A stretch of DNA of 6,722 nucleotides. Source: Thermoleophilia bacterium. GTDB lineage: Bacteria > Actinomycetota > Thermoleophilia > Gaiellales > SKUG01. Every line of letters begins with the position of its first letter. Position 1 is the first letter of the stretch. Below, one piece after another: positions 1 through 6,267 of this stretch. The stretch lies in the NCBI GenBank assembly GCA_007122215.1, contig SKUG01000173.1, positions 1-6,722 on the forward strand. The letters are read 5' to 3'. Below the pieces are notes generated by a model. That model saw only the letters and a list, made by a program, of their open reading frames with translations. It had not been told where the DNA came from and ran no database searches. Made by a program: the position numbers and the translations under genes.

Positions 1-137
1 AGCTTGGCTACCCGGCCGGTCTCCCGGACCGTGCTGGCCGACGATGTCGGCGCCGCAACCAGCAGCAGCACCAGCATTGCGGCGATCGCGCCGACGGCGA
101 TCGTGATCCGAACCAGTCGTCCCTGTGCCAGCATCAT
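1..137 (-). CDS. N-terminus of an exported or membrane-anchored protein (partial)
   Basis: Only the first 45 codons are in the window; the rest lies beyond the left edge, so the function cannot be named. The reading frame is open to the edge. The N-terminus begins with two methionines, then a short basic stretch (Arg7, Arg10), then a continuous hydrophobic segment at about residues 11-29 rich in Ile, Val, Leu and Ala, followed by APTSSAS at 29-35. This is the layout of a Sec signal peptide with a possible signal peptidase site near Ala34, or of an uncleaved N-terminal anchor. The first ATG was chosen because an AGGGA Shine-Dalgarno core (145-149) lies 7 nt upstream; the second ATG at 134 is also possible. 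The gene is divergent from the Ior-like pair. The export signal is read directly; everything about function is unknown. Confidence 0.62.
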   Translation of the reverse strand, partial: MMLAQGRLVRITIAVGAIAAMLVLLLVAAPTSSASTVRETGRVAK

Positions 138-144
138 GTCCACG

Positions 145-149
145 TCCCT
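145..149 (-). promoter_or_regulatory. Ribosome binding site of the exported-protein gene
   Basis: On the minus strand this reads AGGGA, 7 nt before the ATG at 137. It supports translation of the truncated minus-strand gene, whose coding part is too short to judge by codon usage alone. Confidence 0.5.
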
Positions 150-414
150 GCAGTCATGTTTGCCGCCCCGCGTCACCACGCAGGGCCCGTCCCTGCCTCG
201 ACGGTACACCCACTCTCCGGATCTGCACAGGCTTTCGACAGGGATGTCCGGTGGGTGCCTGCTACGCGGCGATCCCCGGGGCGTCGACATCGACGACCGG
301 CACTGCCACCGGCACCGGCCGTGGCGTGGCCTGCGTGCAACGATCATCCCGCTGGGAGCGATAGAACGGTGGGCGGCCAGTGCGTGGCCGCTCCGTGTGT
401 GGACCAGGTCGATC

Positions 415-419
415 GGGAG
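415..419 (+). promoter_or_regulatory. Ribosome binding site of the alpha-like gene
   Basis: GGGAG lies 11 nt before the ATG at 431 and 8 nt before an adjacent in-frame GTG at 428. It rules out the far upstream GTG at 380 as the likely start, but does not separate GTG 428 from ATG 431, which differ by one residue. Confidence 0.5.
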
Positions 420-430
420 CAGTGCCGGTG

Positions 431-2080
431 ATGCGGCAGCAGGACCCAGGAATCTCCAGCCCCGCAGCTGGCCAGCTGCTGGTCGGTGACGCCGGCCTGC
501 TGGTCGTGCGATCCCTCCTCGAGGCGGGCGTGGACTCGATCGTCTCGCCCCTCGAGGATGCCCAGCTTCCCGCCGCAGCCATCCTCCGTGGAATCCGCGA
601 GGACCTCGCCGCCACCCACGCCGTGGCGGTGCGGCGCCTGCCCCATCCCCACGTCCTCGGGCCCGTGCTCGCTGGCGGTGAGGACCACCACCTGCACGGC
701 ATCATCGTCTCCGATTCCCATCCTGACCCGGCAGGCGTCGTAGCTGCCGCTGCACCCCATCCGAGCGTGGTCGTCCTGCCGTCCGGCGCCCTGCCAGCCG
801 ATCATGCGGCCATCGTGGTCGAGCCCGCCCCGACGCCCCACGGCCTGCGGGCCTGCATCGATGTCGCTGCATCCAGCGCCCGACGGCATGGTGTCGCCAT
901 CGTGGTTGCGGTGCCGGAGTCGCTCGCCCGGGGCTGGATGTCGTTCCGGACCAGCGCGATCCCCGACCGTTACGAGCGTGCAGCCCGCACCGCACGTGCC
1001 CGCGGTGGAGCCGGTGCCGTGACCGGTGCGCTCACCCTTCCCCTCCACCGCGAGCGGGCCGGGGTCGACCACGTGGTCGTGTCCTCGACCCGCCATGAGC
1101 CGGCGCTCGAACGCGTGGTTGCCGCCCACCCCATCGGATCGGTGCTGGTGCCTGCGCCTGCCGCGATCGATGCCGGCGAGCTCGCCGCTGCGATCGGCAG
1201 TGCCCGCCACCTGCTCGTCGTCGGACCCGCAGGGTCGCGACTCCACCAGGCAGTCGTCGATGCGACCGCAGCGGACGACGTTGGCATCCACTGCTGCCCG
1301 GAGCCCTCCTCCGAGGATGACCTCGCCCGGGAGATCGCTGCGTGGGCAGGATCCCGGATCGACGTGCCGGCACGCCGACAGCGTCGCCACGGAGAGCTTC
1401 CCACGCGCATCCGCAGCGCCCTCGCGCCCGGTAATCGCCCGGATCCCCTGCCTGCCATTCCCGTGGTCGTGCGGGCAGCGCTCGTGCTCGCCCAGGGATC
1501 GATCGGCATGCCCGCCTGCATCGATGCCCAGCGCGGATGCTGGCAGACCGGGGAGGGCCTGGTCATCGAGCACATGGACACGATGCAGCTGCGCGAGCAC
1601 CTCGATGCGCTGCGTGCCCGCGCCGAGGATGATCCCGACGCCGATGCCCCGGACGAGCCTGGTCGCCTGCTGATCGTCAGCGCAGGCCACCCCGATGCGG
1701 CCACGTCCGCTGCCGAGGGTGCCGAGGAGCATGTCACCGTGCAGTACGCATCGACGGCCCAGCCGCGGGTGCTGGCCGCCGCGATCGCGACCGCGGTCCG
1801 CGCGGGTCGCCTCGCCCGTGACCACGTGATCCTCGTCGTCCCCGCCGCTGGCCGCTCGACCCACGGCCGGACTGCCGGGATCGAGCCCGGGCTGCTGGCT
1901 GCCGACATCCCGGCGGCCATGGCTGCAGGCGGGGTGTCGTCCAACCCCCTGGGGACAGCCGAGCTGACACCCGCCGTGGTGGAGGTCGAGGCGACCGTTC
2001 GCCGGCCTCGCGCTCCACGGGGCCCCAGCGCCGCTGCCCGCTACGCTGCGGCAGACGGCCTTGCAGGAGGGATCGGCTGA
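431..2080 (+). CDS. Indolepyruvate ferredoxin oxidoreductase alpha subunit-like protein (IorA-like, catalytic motifs missing)
   Basis: Active IorA oxidatively decarboxylates arylpyruvates to arylacetyl-CoA with IorB, using thiamine diphosphate (TPP) and a C-terminal ferredoxin domain. This 549-residue protein follows the IorA plan by pattern. Residues 16-47 match the N-terminal 'LLLGNEA...AL.AGV' start. A middle region (about 170-310) resembles the transketolase C-like domain. Residues 412-474, ending in a DHVILVV strand, resemble the last part of the TPP domain. The key motifs are absent: no PGTPS after the first helix (SPLEDAQ stands there), no CPGCPH, no clear GDIGC or DNxTTAMTG, and no cysteine at all after residue 370, so no 4Fe-4S sites. 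It is shorter than usual IorA (about 600-700 residues). High third-position G/C in this frame identifies it as the coding strand over a long antisense frame. The stop overlaps the beta-like start by one base. The assignment rests on weak pattern similarity plus the neighbouring IorB-like gene; it may be a non-catalytic relative. Confidence 0.5.
   Translation: MRQQDPGISSPAAGQLLVGDAGLLVVRSLLEAGVDSIVSPLEDAQLPAAAILRGIREDLAATHAVAVRRLPHPHVLGPVLAGGEDHHLHGIIVSDSHPDPAGVVAAAAPHPSVVVLPSGALPADHAAIVVEPAPTPHGLRACIDVAASSARRHGVAIVVAVPESLARGWMSFRTSAIPDRYERAARTARARGGAGAVTGALTLPLHRERAGVDHVVVSSTRHEPALERVVAAHPIGSVLVPAPAAIDAGELAAAIGSARHLLVVGPAGSRLHQAVVDATAADDVGIHCCPEPSSEDDLAREIAAWAGSRIDVPARRQRRHGELPTRIRSALAPGNRPDPLPAIPVVVRAALVLAQGSIGMPACIDAQRGCWQTGEGLVIEHMDTMQLREHLDALRARAEDDPDADAPDEPGRLLIVSAGHPDAATSAAEGAEEHVTVQYASTAQPRVLAAAIATAVRAGRLARDHVILVVPAAGRSTHGRTAGIEPGLLAADIPAAMAAGGVSSNPLGTAELTPAVVEVEATVRRPRAPRGPSAAARYAAADGLAGGIG
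2065..2070 (+). promoter_or_regulatory. Strong ribosome binding site inside the alpha-like gene
   Basis: A perfect AGGAGG lies 9 nt before the ATG at 2080, within the end of the preceding gene. With the TGATG stop/start overlap (2078-2082) it indicates translational coupling and roughly matched synthesis of the two proteins. It also fixes the start of the second gene. Confidence 0.85.
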
Positions 2081-3717
2081 TGGCTGCAGGACGGCACGCT
2101 GCAACGGCCGGGCGGATCCTCGTCCTCCACGAGCCCGACATGGTCGATGCGCCGCTGGTGGCATGGCTGGTGGAGGTCCTGGCCGCACACGGCACCGAGG
2201 CATCGGCCACGCCGGTGTCCGACTTCCCCGTTCCCGCAACGCTGGTCGAGGTTGCCTGCGCACCCCACGAGCGCGCCGACTGGTCGGGGCAGTGTCCCCG
2301 CGAGGTCGACGTCCTGGTGGCCAGCGACCTGCTGGTTGCTGCAGCGGCCACCGCCGCGGGACTCGTCCATCCCGGGCACGGTGTGGTCATCAGCTCTGCC
2401 GACCAGCGCTCGCCCGCCGTGCCGGCAGACCCGGCCGGCACGTGGCAGCTCGAGCGCGACGAGCTCACGAGCTTCCTTGCTGGTGCAAGCGCCCTCCAGG
2501 TGCTGGTTCCGGTTGCCGACCTTGCTGCCTGGCACGGGCTGCCACGCGAGGCCTTGCCCGCCCTGCTCGCGGGGGCGCTGTGTGGCAGTGGGATCCTCGA
2601 CGTTGACGCCGCCTGCGCGCGCGGCATCGTCGCCGGGTCCGGTGGCTCCCAGGCGGGCACCGGGTTCGACCTCGGCCTGCGTGCCGGCAGCAGGCCCGGA
2701 CGCCTGCCCGAGCGACGCGGGGGCATTCCCGCCCTCGTGCGGGCCCGCGGCATCGACCTGGATGCAGCTTCCCGCCGTGAGCTCCAGGAGCTCGCACACC
2801 GCCTCGGGGAGATGCTCCCTGGCGAGCTTGCCGCCCACGCGGCAGACCGTGGCCTCGAGGTCCTGCGCGACCAGTCGCTGGCCGCGCTCGCTACCTACGT
2901 CGAGGAGCTCGCGGCGGTGGTCCGGGCCCTCGAGGTGTCACCACTGCGCGATGCGCCCGAGGCCCGCGGGATCATCAGCGATGCCGCGACGAGCCTGGCA
3001 GCGCTGCTCGTCGTCCACGATCGCCGGCTGCTTGCCCGGCGCCTCCTCGACACCCATGGCGCCTGGGCTGCAGGCCAGGCCGGTGCGCGTGCCGCCGGCA
3101 TGCAGACCGAGCGCATCCACAGGATCCCCGAGGGCCTGCTCGCAGATCCAACCGCGGCAGCCGACCCCCGGGCCATCGAGGCCGTTGGCGACCTGGCCGA
3201 GGTGCGCCCGGCGCGCCGCGCCGATGCCGTCCGCCTGCGCAGGATGGCCAGCCACGCCGTGGATCCTGCCCACGCCGAGGCCGCCCGCGACCTCGCGGCC
3301 GAGTACCGTCGCGCAGTCATCGATGCGATCGAGTGGGCCCCGGCGGTGGCCGGACGCGTTGCCCGCAGCGGCCGCCTCGTGGCGGGGTGGGGACCTGCCC
3401 GGTCAGCGTCCATCGTCTCTGCACGGGCGCTCTGGGGCCGGGTCGTCAGCCAGGCCGTTGCCATCGAGCGTGCATCGGGCGCGGAGGCGGCAGGACTTGC
3501 AGCCCGGGTGATCACCGCCGCGATCGATCGCATCGCCCACGGCTCCGCCCTGACGCTCTGGGAGGATGCCGCCACCACGGTCGCGCTGGCCATGGCACAC
3601 GCTCGCGGCACCGCCCCTGGCCATGGCTCCCCGGGGGACGCCAGCCAGGGACGCCAGGCGCCTGCCGATGGTGTCAGCCGACGATCCGCAGCGCCGCCGG
3701 CAGCGCGCGCAGGGTGA
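2080..3717 (+). CDS. Indolepyruvate ferredoxin oxidoreductase beta subunit-like protein (long IorB-like, GGQG motif missing)
   Basis: IorB supplies the gamma-type domain of 2-ketoacid:ferredoxin oxidoreductases. This 545-residue protein resembles the long form of IorB (about 500 residues, with a helical C-terminal extension). Residues 12-34 align with the first strand and helix, ending in LVAWLVEVL, as in 'GGQGGGVLAEWLVEAA'. Residues 75-85 (EVDVLVASDLL) match the family 'VDVLVASELLEA'. Residues 95-106 (LVHPGHGVVISS) match 'FVTPDRTTVIAS', and 162-203 match the closing 'LGALAGSG...' helix and 'F.LG' tail. In the C-terminal part, Tyr273-Val-Glu-Glu and Gly436-Trp-Gly438 sit where long IorB has 'YQD' and 'GYG'. 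The glycine-rich GxGGQG loop is replaced by HEPDMVD (17-23), so normal TPP or CoA-site function is doubtful. The last ~35 residues are low-complexity and overlap the convergent lipid kinase gene. It follows the alpha-like gene directly and is probably its partner. Confidence 0.58.
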   Translation: MAAGRHAATAGRILVLHEPDMVDAPLVAWLVEVLAAHGTEASATPVSDFPVPATLVEVACAPHERADWSGQCPREVDVLVASDLLVAAAATAAGLVHPGHGVVISSADQRSPAVPADPAGTWQLERDELTSFLAGASALQVLVPVADLAAWHGLPREALPALLAGALCGSGILDVDAACARGIVAGSGGSQAGTGFDLGLRAGSRPGRLPERRGGIPALVRARGIDLDAASRRELQELAHRLGEMLPGELAAHAADRGLEVLRDQSLAALATYVEELAAVVRALEVSPLRDAPEARGIISDAATSLAALLVVHDRRLLARRLLDTHGAWAAGQAGARAAGMQTERIHRIPEGLLADPTAAADPRAIEAVGDLAEVRPARRADAVRLRRMASHAVDPAHAEAARDLAAEYRRAVIDAIEWAPAVAGRVARSGRLVAGWGPARSASIVSARALWGRVVSQAVAIERASGAEAAGLAARVITAAIDRIAHGSALTLWEDAATTVALAMAHARGTAPGHGSPGDASQGRQAPADGVSRRSAAPPAARAG

Positions 3718-4657
3718 TCCGGGAGCGGTCCCCGAGGTACTCGCCATCGGCCTGCACCGCCATGGGCATGTCACAGCTGACGTGCAGGGTTGAGACGTCG
3801 GTGAGATCGTGGCGCCGGTCGTTGAAGCGCTTGCGCCGTGCCTGCCTCGAGAGGACGATCGATGCCTCGCGCAGGGCCAGGGACACCGGCAGCGTCTCCG
3901 GTGCGACCACTGACAGGCCGTTGTCGGGCCGGGCTGCCGGCATCAGGTGGACCGGGATCTTCCCGAGGTAGGTGTACGGGTCGAGGTTGCCGCAGAACAG
4001 GCATGCGGCGCGGAACTCGTCGCCATCGTCGGCGCGGATCGTCATCCCCGCCGGGATCCGCCCGCCCGTGGTGACGAACTGGGTGACACCTGCGGCGAGG
4101 TAGGCGAGGTCGCTGGAGCGTCGCCCGCGTCGCTGGGTCTCCTTGCGCTTGACGGTCTCGGCATCCAGCCCGATGCCTGCACAGAAGAGGAAGGCCCGCT
4201 CGTCGACCTTCCCGATGGTGAACTCCGACCAGCGCCGCTCGACGATCGCGGCCGCCAGCTGCCGGGCAGCCTTCACCGGGTCATTCGGCAGGCCGATGCC
4301 GCGCGCGAGCACGTTCGTTGCCCCACCGGGCAGCACCGCAAGCGCCGGTCGCTCCGTTGCGGTGCCCGCAGCCGGGTCCAGCCCGCAGGTCACCTCGTTG
4401 GCGGTGCCGTCGCCTCCGCAGGCGATCACCACCTCGGCGCCGGAGTCGATCGCCTCACGCGTCAGGTCCTGCGCGTGGTTGGGGCGCTCGGTCCGCAGGA
4501 CCGTCAGGTCCAGGTGCTCGCGCAGCAGCAGCACGACCTGGCGCTCCCGACGGGCCGTCATCCCGGACGAGTACGGGTTCACGATCATGGTCGCCCGGGG
4601 CGAGCGATCCTCCGCGCTCGGCGCGGTCGACGTGTCGGTTGCAGTGGCGGGGTCCAT
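3674..4657 (-). CDS. Diacylglycerol kinase family lipid kinase
   Basis: This 327-residue protein belongs to the diacylglycerol kinase catalytic family (YegS/BmrU/DgkB-type lipid kinases), which use ATP to phosphorylate a lipid or sphingoid-type alcohol at the inner membrane face. After about 22 probably disordered Thr/Ala/Asp-rich residues come the first strand, MIVNPYSSG (24-32), the nucleotide-binding GGDGT (81-85), the second conserved loop LPGGATNVLARGIGLP (109-124) and FCAGIGLDAET (158-168). A C-terminal QADGE (302-306) matches the conserved VDGE turn. No membrane segment is seen. Length and motifs fit an intact enzyme; the substrate cannot be told from sequence. The first in-frame ATG was taken as start; its ribosome binding site is poor (AGGG about 15 nt away), so starting at Met24 is possible. 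It is last in a minus-strand series, 35 nt after the 210-residue gene, and overlaps the facing beta-like gene by 44 bp. Confidence 0.9.
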   Translation of the reverse strand: MDPATATDTSTAPSAEDRSPRATMIVNPYSSGMTARRERQVVLLLREHLDLTVLRTERPNHAQDLTREAIDSGAEVVIACGGDGTANEVTCGLDPAAGTATERPALAVLPGGATNVLARGIGLPNDPVKAARQLAAAIVERRWSEFTIGKVDERAFLFCAGIGLDAETVKRKETQRRGRRSSDLAYLAAGVTQFVTTGGRIPAGMTIRADDGDEFRAACLFCGNLDPYTYLGKIPVHLMPAARPDNGLSVVAPETLPVSLALREASIVLSRQARRKRFNDRRHDLTDVSTLHVSCDMPMAVQADGEYLGDRSRITLRALPAALRIVG

Positions 4658-4692
4658 GCGGTCGATCGCAGACCCTACCGTGCCTGTCCATG

Positions 4693-5325
4693 TCAGCCGA
4701 TGCCGGTCGGCGCCACGAGGCGGGACTGCGCAGCCACCGGCTCGCCCGGCAGCAGGACCTTGGTGAACTCCCCGGGCTCGTCGGCCGATGTCGCATAGCC
4801 GCAGCTGCCCAGCCATGCCCGGGTCCAGCGGCCGTAGTCGGAGGCATCGCGCCAGACGGGCCAGAGCCGCCCCGGCTCGTCGTCGGGCATGGCGAATGCG
4901 CGCGCATCGCCGCTGATCGCGTACCAGCCGGCAAAGACCAGCTCGTGCTCGATCGCCCCCAGGATCCAGTCGCCCACGCCGACCGTGGCGAGGTCGCGAC
5001 GCTCGTCGGCATCCTCGCCGGCCAGCAGGAACTCGGTGATGCGCGCCACCCGCGCTGCGGGCATGTGCCATGGGAAACCGTCGGTATCGCAGGCAAGGTC
5101 GACCATCACCCAGGCCAGTCCACCCTCGGCCCGGATGACGTCCTCGCCCACGGCTCCGTGCAGGCGCAGGCGGCTGTCGGCCGATGCCCGGAAGATGCGC
5201 AGCTGCAGGCAGGACGGCGTGCGGTGCACGGGGTTGAGGACGTGCGTGACGCTCATCACGACATCGCCGACCGGCAGGCGCGTGGCCCGGAAGTGCGACA
5301 TCGAGGTCGGTGCGTGCTCGCTCAT
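4693..5325 (-). CDS. Unrecognised 210-residue protein coupled to the PaaA-like gene
   Basis: I do not recognise a family. The first half (about residues 10-80) looks strand-rich, with alternating hydrophobic and charged residues. The second half carries DGFPWHMP (82-89), a GVGDWILGAIEHELVFAGWY helix-like stretch, and a Trp-rich GRLWPVWRD...RWTRAWLG segment. It is acidic overall, with no signal peptide, membrane segment or obvious metal or nucleotide motif. The start is well supported: AGGAG (5332-5336 on the minus strand) lies 6 nt before the ATG, and the PaaA-like stop is only one base upstream, so translation of the two is probably coupled. It does not resemble what I recall of PaaB (about 95 residues), PaaC or PaaE. 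Its position suggests a role with the PaaA-like protein, perhaps as a partner subunit; that is inference. Confidence 0.75.
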   Translation of the reverse strand: MSEHAPTSMSHFRATRLPVGDVVMSVTHVLNPVHRTPSCLQLRIFRASADSRLRLHGAVGEDVIRAEGGLAWVMVDLACDTDGFPWHMPAARVARITEFLLAGEDADERRDLATVGVGDWILGAIEHELVFAGWYAISGDARAFAMPDDEPGRLWPVWRDASDYGRWTRAWLGSCGYATSADEPGEFTKVLLPGEPVAAQSRLVAPTGIG

Positions 5326-5326
5326 C

Positions 5327-6181
5327 TCAGGCTCCTGCGTGCTCGTAGTCCTGGGCCACCTGGTCGGCGGCGTGTGCATCGAGGCCCTCCCACGGGGGAT
5401 CCCATGCGGGAACCCGCAGCGCCCACAGGTCGCACGCGCGCACGACCGCATCATGGAAGCGGCGGCGCAGGTCCTCGCCCGTGCTGCGCCGCAGCCCGTA
5501 CCGGCGCCATGCCTCCGCGCGGGGGCTGCCCGGCGACCCGAACCCGGCCAGCGCGAGCGGCAGCCACTCGTCGAGCGCGGATTGCAGCGCATCGACGTGG
5601 ATGGGGTTGCCGGCACGCTCGCTGACCCGCGCCAGGGCCTGCGTGCAGTGCAGCCGCTCCTCCCGCGAGGCGCCGCGTGCCAGCCGTGCCCACGGGCCAT
5701 AGCTGGCGTGGCGGGCATCGTCCTGCATGACCACCGCGGCCTGCTCGAGCAGGTAGCTGGCGACCAGGAAGTCGTCCCAGGTGGGGATCGCCCGGTGCAG
5801 CATGTGTGCGCGGCGATCCCCGCGGCTCGGCAGCGTCGCGAGGTCGGTCGGGCTGGCGATGCGCCGGGTGTAGTCGTGGCCGCGGATGTGCTCGTCGACG
5901 TCGACGCCGAGGTCCTCGATCAGGCGATAGGTGGACTGGGCGTGGCGCATCTCGTCCCGGACGAGGTTGGCCACGGCGAGCTTGCCCTCGCGGGTGGGAG
6001 CATTGATCACGTACGGGGCATACCCGTACGCCGCAGCCAGCGCGGAGTCGGCCTGGACGAGCAGCAGCTCGATCAGCTGCCGCTCGTAGTCGCCGGTCAT
6101 CTCGGATGCCTGCTCGATGCTCGCGCCTGCGTCGATGCGCGCGATGAGGTCCCTGTCGGCGTCAGCGGTGTCGAGGCCCAT
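5327..6181 (-). CDS. PaaA-like phenylacetyl-CoA epoxidase subunit (ferritin-like, altered iron site)
   Basis: This 284-residue protein belongs to the PaaA/PaaC family of ferritin-fold proteins. PaaA is the catalytic di-iron subunit of phenylacetyl-CoA 1,2-epoxidase, which needs PaaC, PaaB and the reductase PaaE. The best evidence is residues 133-181, where PTWDDF, E146-QAAVVMQ, ASYGPWAR and REERLH align without gaps to the PaaA pattern I recall (LSWADI, DGAAIVNQ, TSYGPYAR, KEESFH). A later WLPLALAGFG segment also fits. Iron ligands seen are E77xxH80, E146 and E175xxH178. The helix-1 glutamate ('HSE' in PaaA) is replaced: DSA stands there, giving Ala47 with Asp45 two residues earlier. The start has GGGAG 7 nt upstream (6189-6193). 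It lies 86 nt after the PaaG-like gene. It could be a non-standard epoxidase, act on another acyl-CoA, or be a structural subunit. Confidence 0.78.
   Translation of the reverse strand: MGLDTADADRDLIARIDAGASIEQASEMTGDYERQLIELLLVQADSALAAAYGYAPYVINAPTREGKLAVANLVRDEMRHAQSTYRLIEDLGVDVDEHIRGHDYTRRIASPTDLATLPSRGDRRAHMLHRAIPTWDDFLVASYLLEQAAVVMQDDARHASYGPWARLARGASREERLHCTQALARVSERAGNPIHVDALQSALDEWLPLALAGFGSPGSPRAEAWRRYGLRRSTGEDLRRRFHDAVVRACDLWALRVPAWDPPWEGLDAHAADQVAQDYEHAGA
5332..5336 (-). promoter_or_regulatory. Ribosome binding site of the 210-residue protein
   Basis: AGGAG on the minus strand lies 6 nt before the ATG at 5325 and inside the last codons of the PaaA-like gene. It decides the start against longer in-frame extensions that would run back through the PaaA-like gene. 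Confidence 0.7.
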
Positions 6182-6267
6182 GCGAGTGCTCCCGGGTTGG
6201 TGGGGCTGTGTCCTGCCACCGGGAGTGTTTCCCGCGCGGGGCCGCAATCATGCCCCGGACGGGACGG
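6182..6267 (-). other. 86-bp gap between the PaaG-like and PaaA-like genes
   Basis: It holds the hairpin just described and a perfect 10-bp palindrome, CCCGCGCGGG (6231-6240). The palindrome has no U-tract after it, so I do not call a terminator. No promoter is clear. The genes may be co-transcribed. Confidence 0.45.
6189..6225 (-). promoter_or_regulatory. Possible hairpin covering the ribosome binding site of the PaaA-like gene
   Basis: In the minus-strand transcript CTCCCGG (from 6225 to 6219) can pair with CCGGGAG (6195 to 6189), a 7-bp stem that includes the GGGAG ribosome binding site; adjacent UGG/CCA pairing can extend it past a 5-nt bulge. Upstream, CGGGA (6234-6230) can instead pair with TCCCG (6224-6220) across a 5-nt loop, freeing the site. 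In such GC-rich DNA these helices may be chance. Confidence 0.25.

Larger units (their letters stand above)
138..430. other. Divergent intergenic region, no convincing gene
   Basis: This gap of about 290 bp separates two genes that point away from each other, so promoters for both directions should lie here. I could not find a convincing -35/-10 pair on either strand. The best fragments are a minus-strand TACCGT (201-206) with a poor -35, and a plus-strand GATAGA (360-365) without one. A short imperfect inverted repeat, GCCAC (305-309) with GTGGC (321-325), lies in a CACCGG-rich stretch. Open frames here are G/R/P-rich and lack start signals, so I treat them as spurious. The last 11-15 nt hold the ribosome binding site of the alpha-like gene. 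Confidence 0.6.

Noticed and set aside
201..240. A minus-strand promoter with TACCGT as -10
   Set aside because: The hexamer at the right spacing (TGTGCA) matches the -35 consensus at only three of six bases, which is expected by chance.
235..268. A plus-strand promoter starting from TCGACA as -35
   Set aside because: TCGACA is a fair -35, but no acceptable -10 lies 16-18 nt downstream.
380..430. A GTG at 380 as an earlier start of the alpha-like gene
   Set aside because: No ribosome binding site precedes it, the extra residues (RGRSVCGPGRSG) look non-coding, and GGGAG at 415-419 serves the ATG at 431 or GTG at 428.
4..489. A plus-strand open frame across the left edge
   Set aside because: It is antisense to the clear signal-peptide sequence at 1-137, has no ribosome binding site and mixed composition.
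344..2263. A 639-codon open frame on the minus strand opposite the alpha-like gene
   Set aside because: Its protein is rich in Arg, Gly, Pro and His, has no family pattern, and lies opposite a plus-strand frame with strong third-position G/C, a ribosome binding site and a coupled downstream gene. It is a GC-rich antisense shadow.
5327..6181. Calling this gene paaA or paaC outright
   Set aside because: The second half is PaaA-like, but the helix-1 ligand is missing and no partner genes are visible, so a firm symbol would overstate the evidence.
6231..6240. CCCGCGCGGG palindrome as a terminator for the PaaG-like gene
   Set aside because: It has no loop space and no following U-tract; short palindromes of this kind are common in GC-rich DNA.
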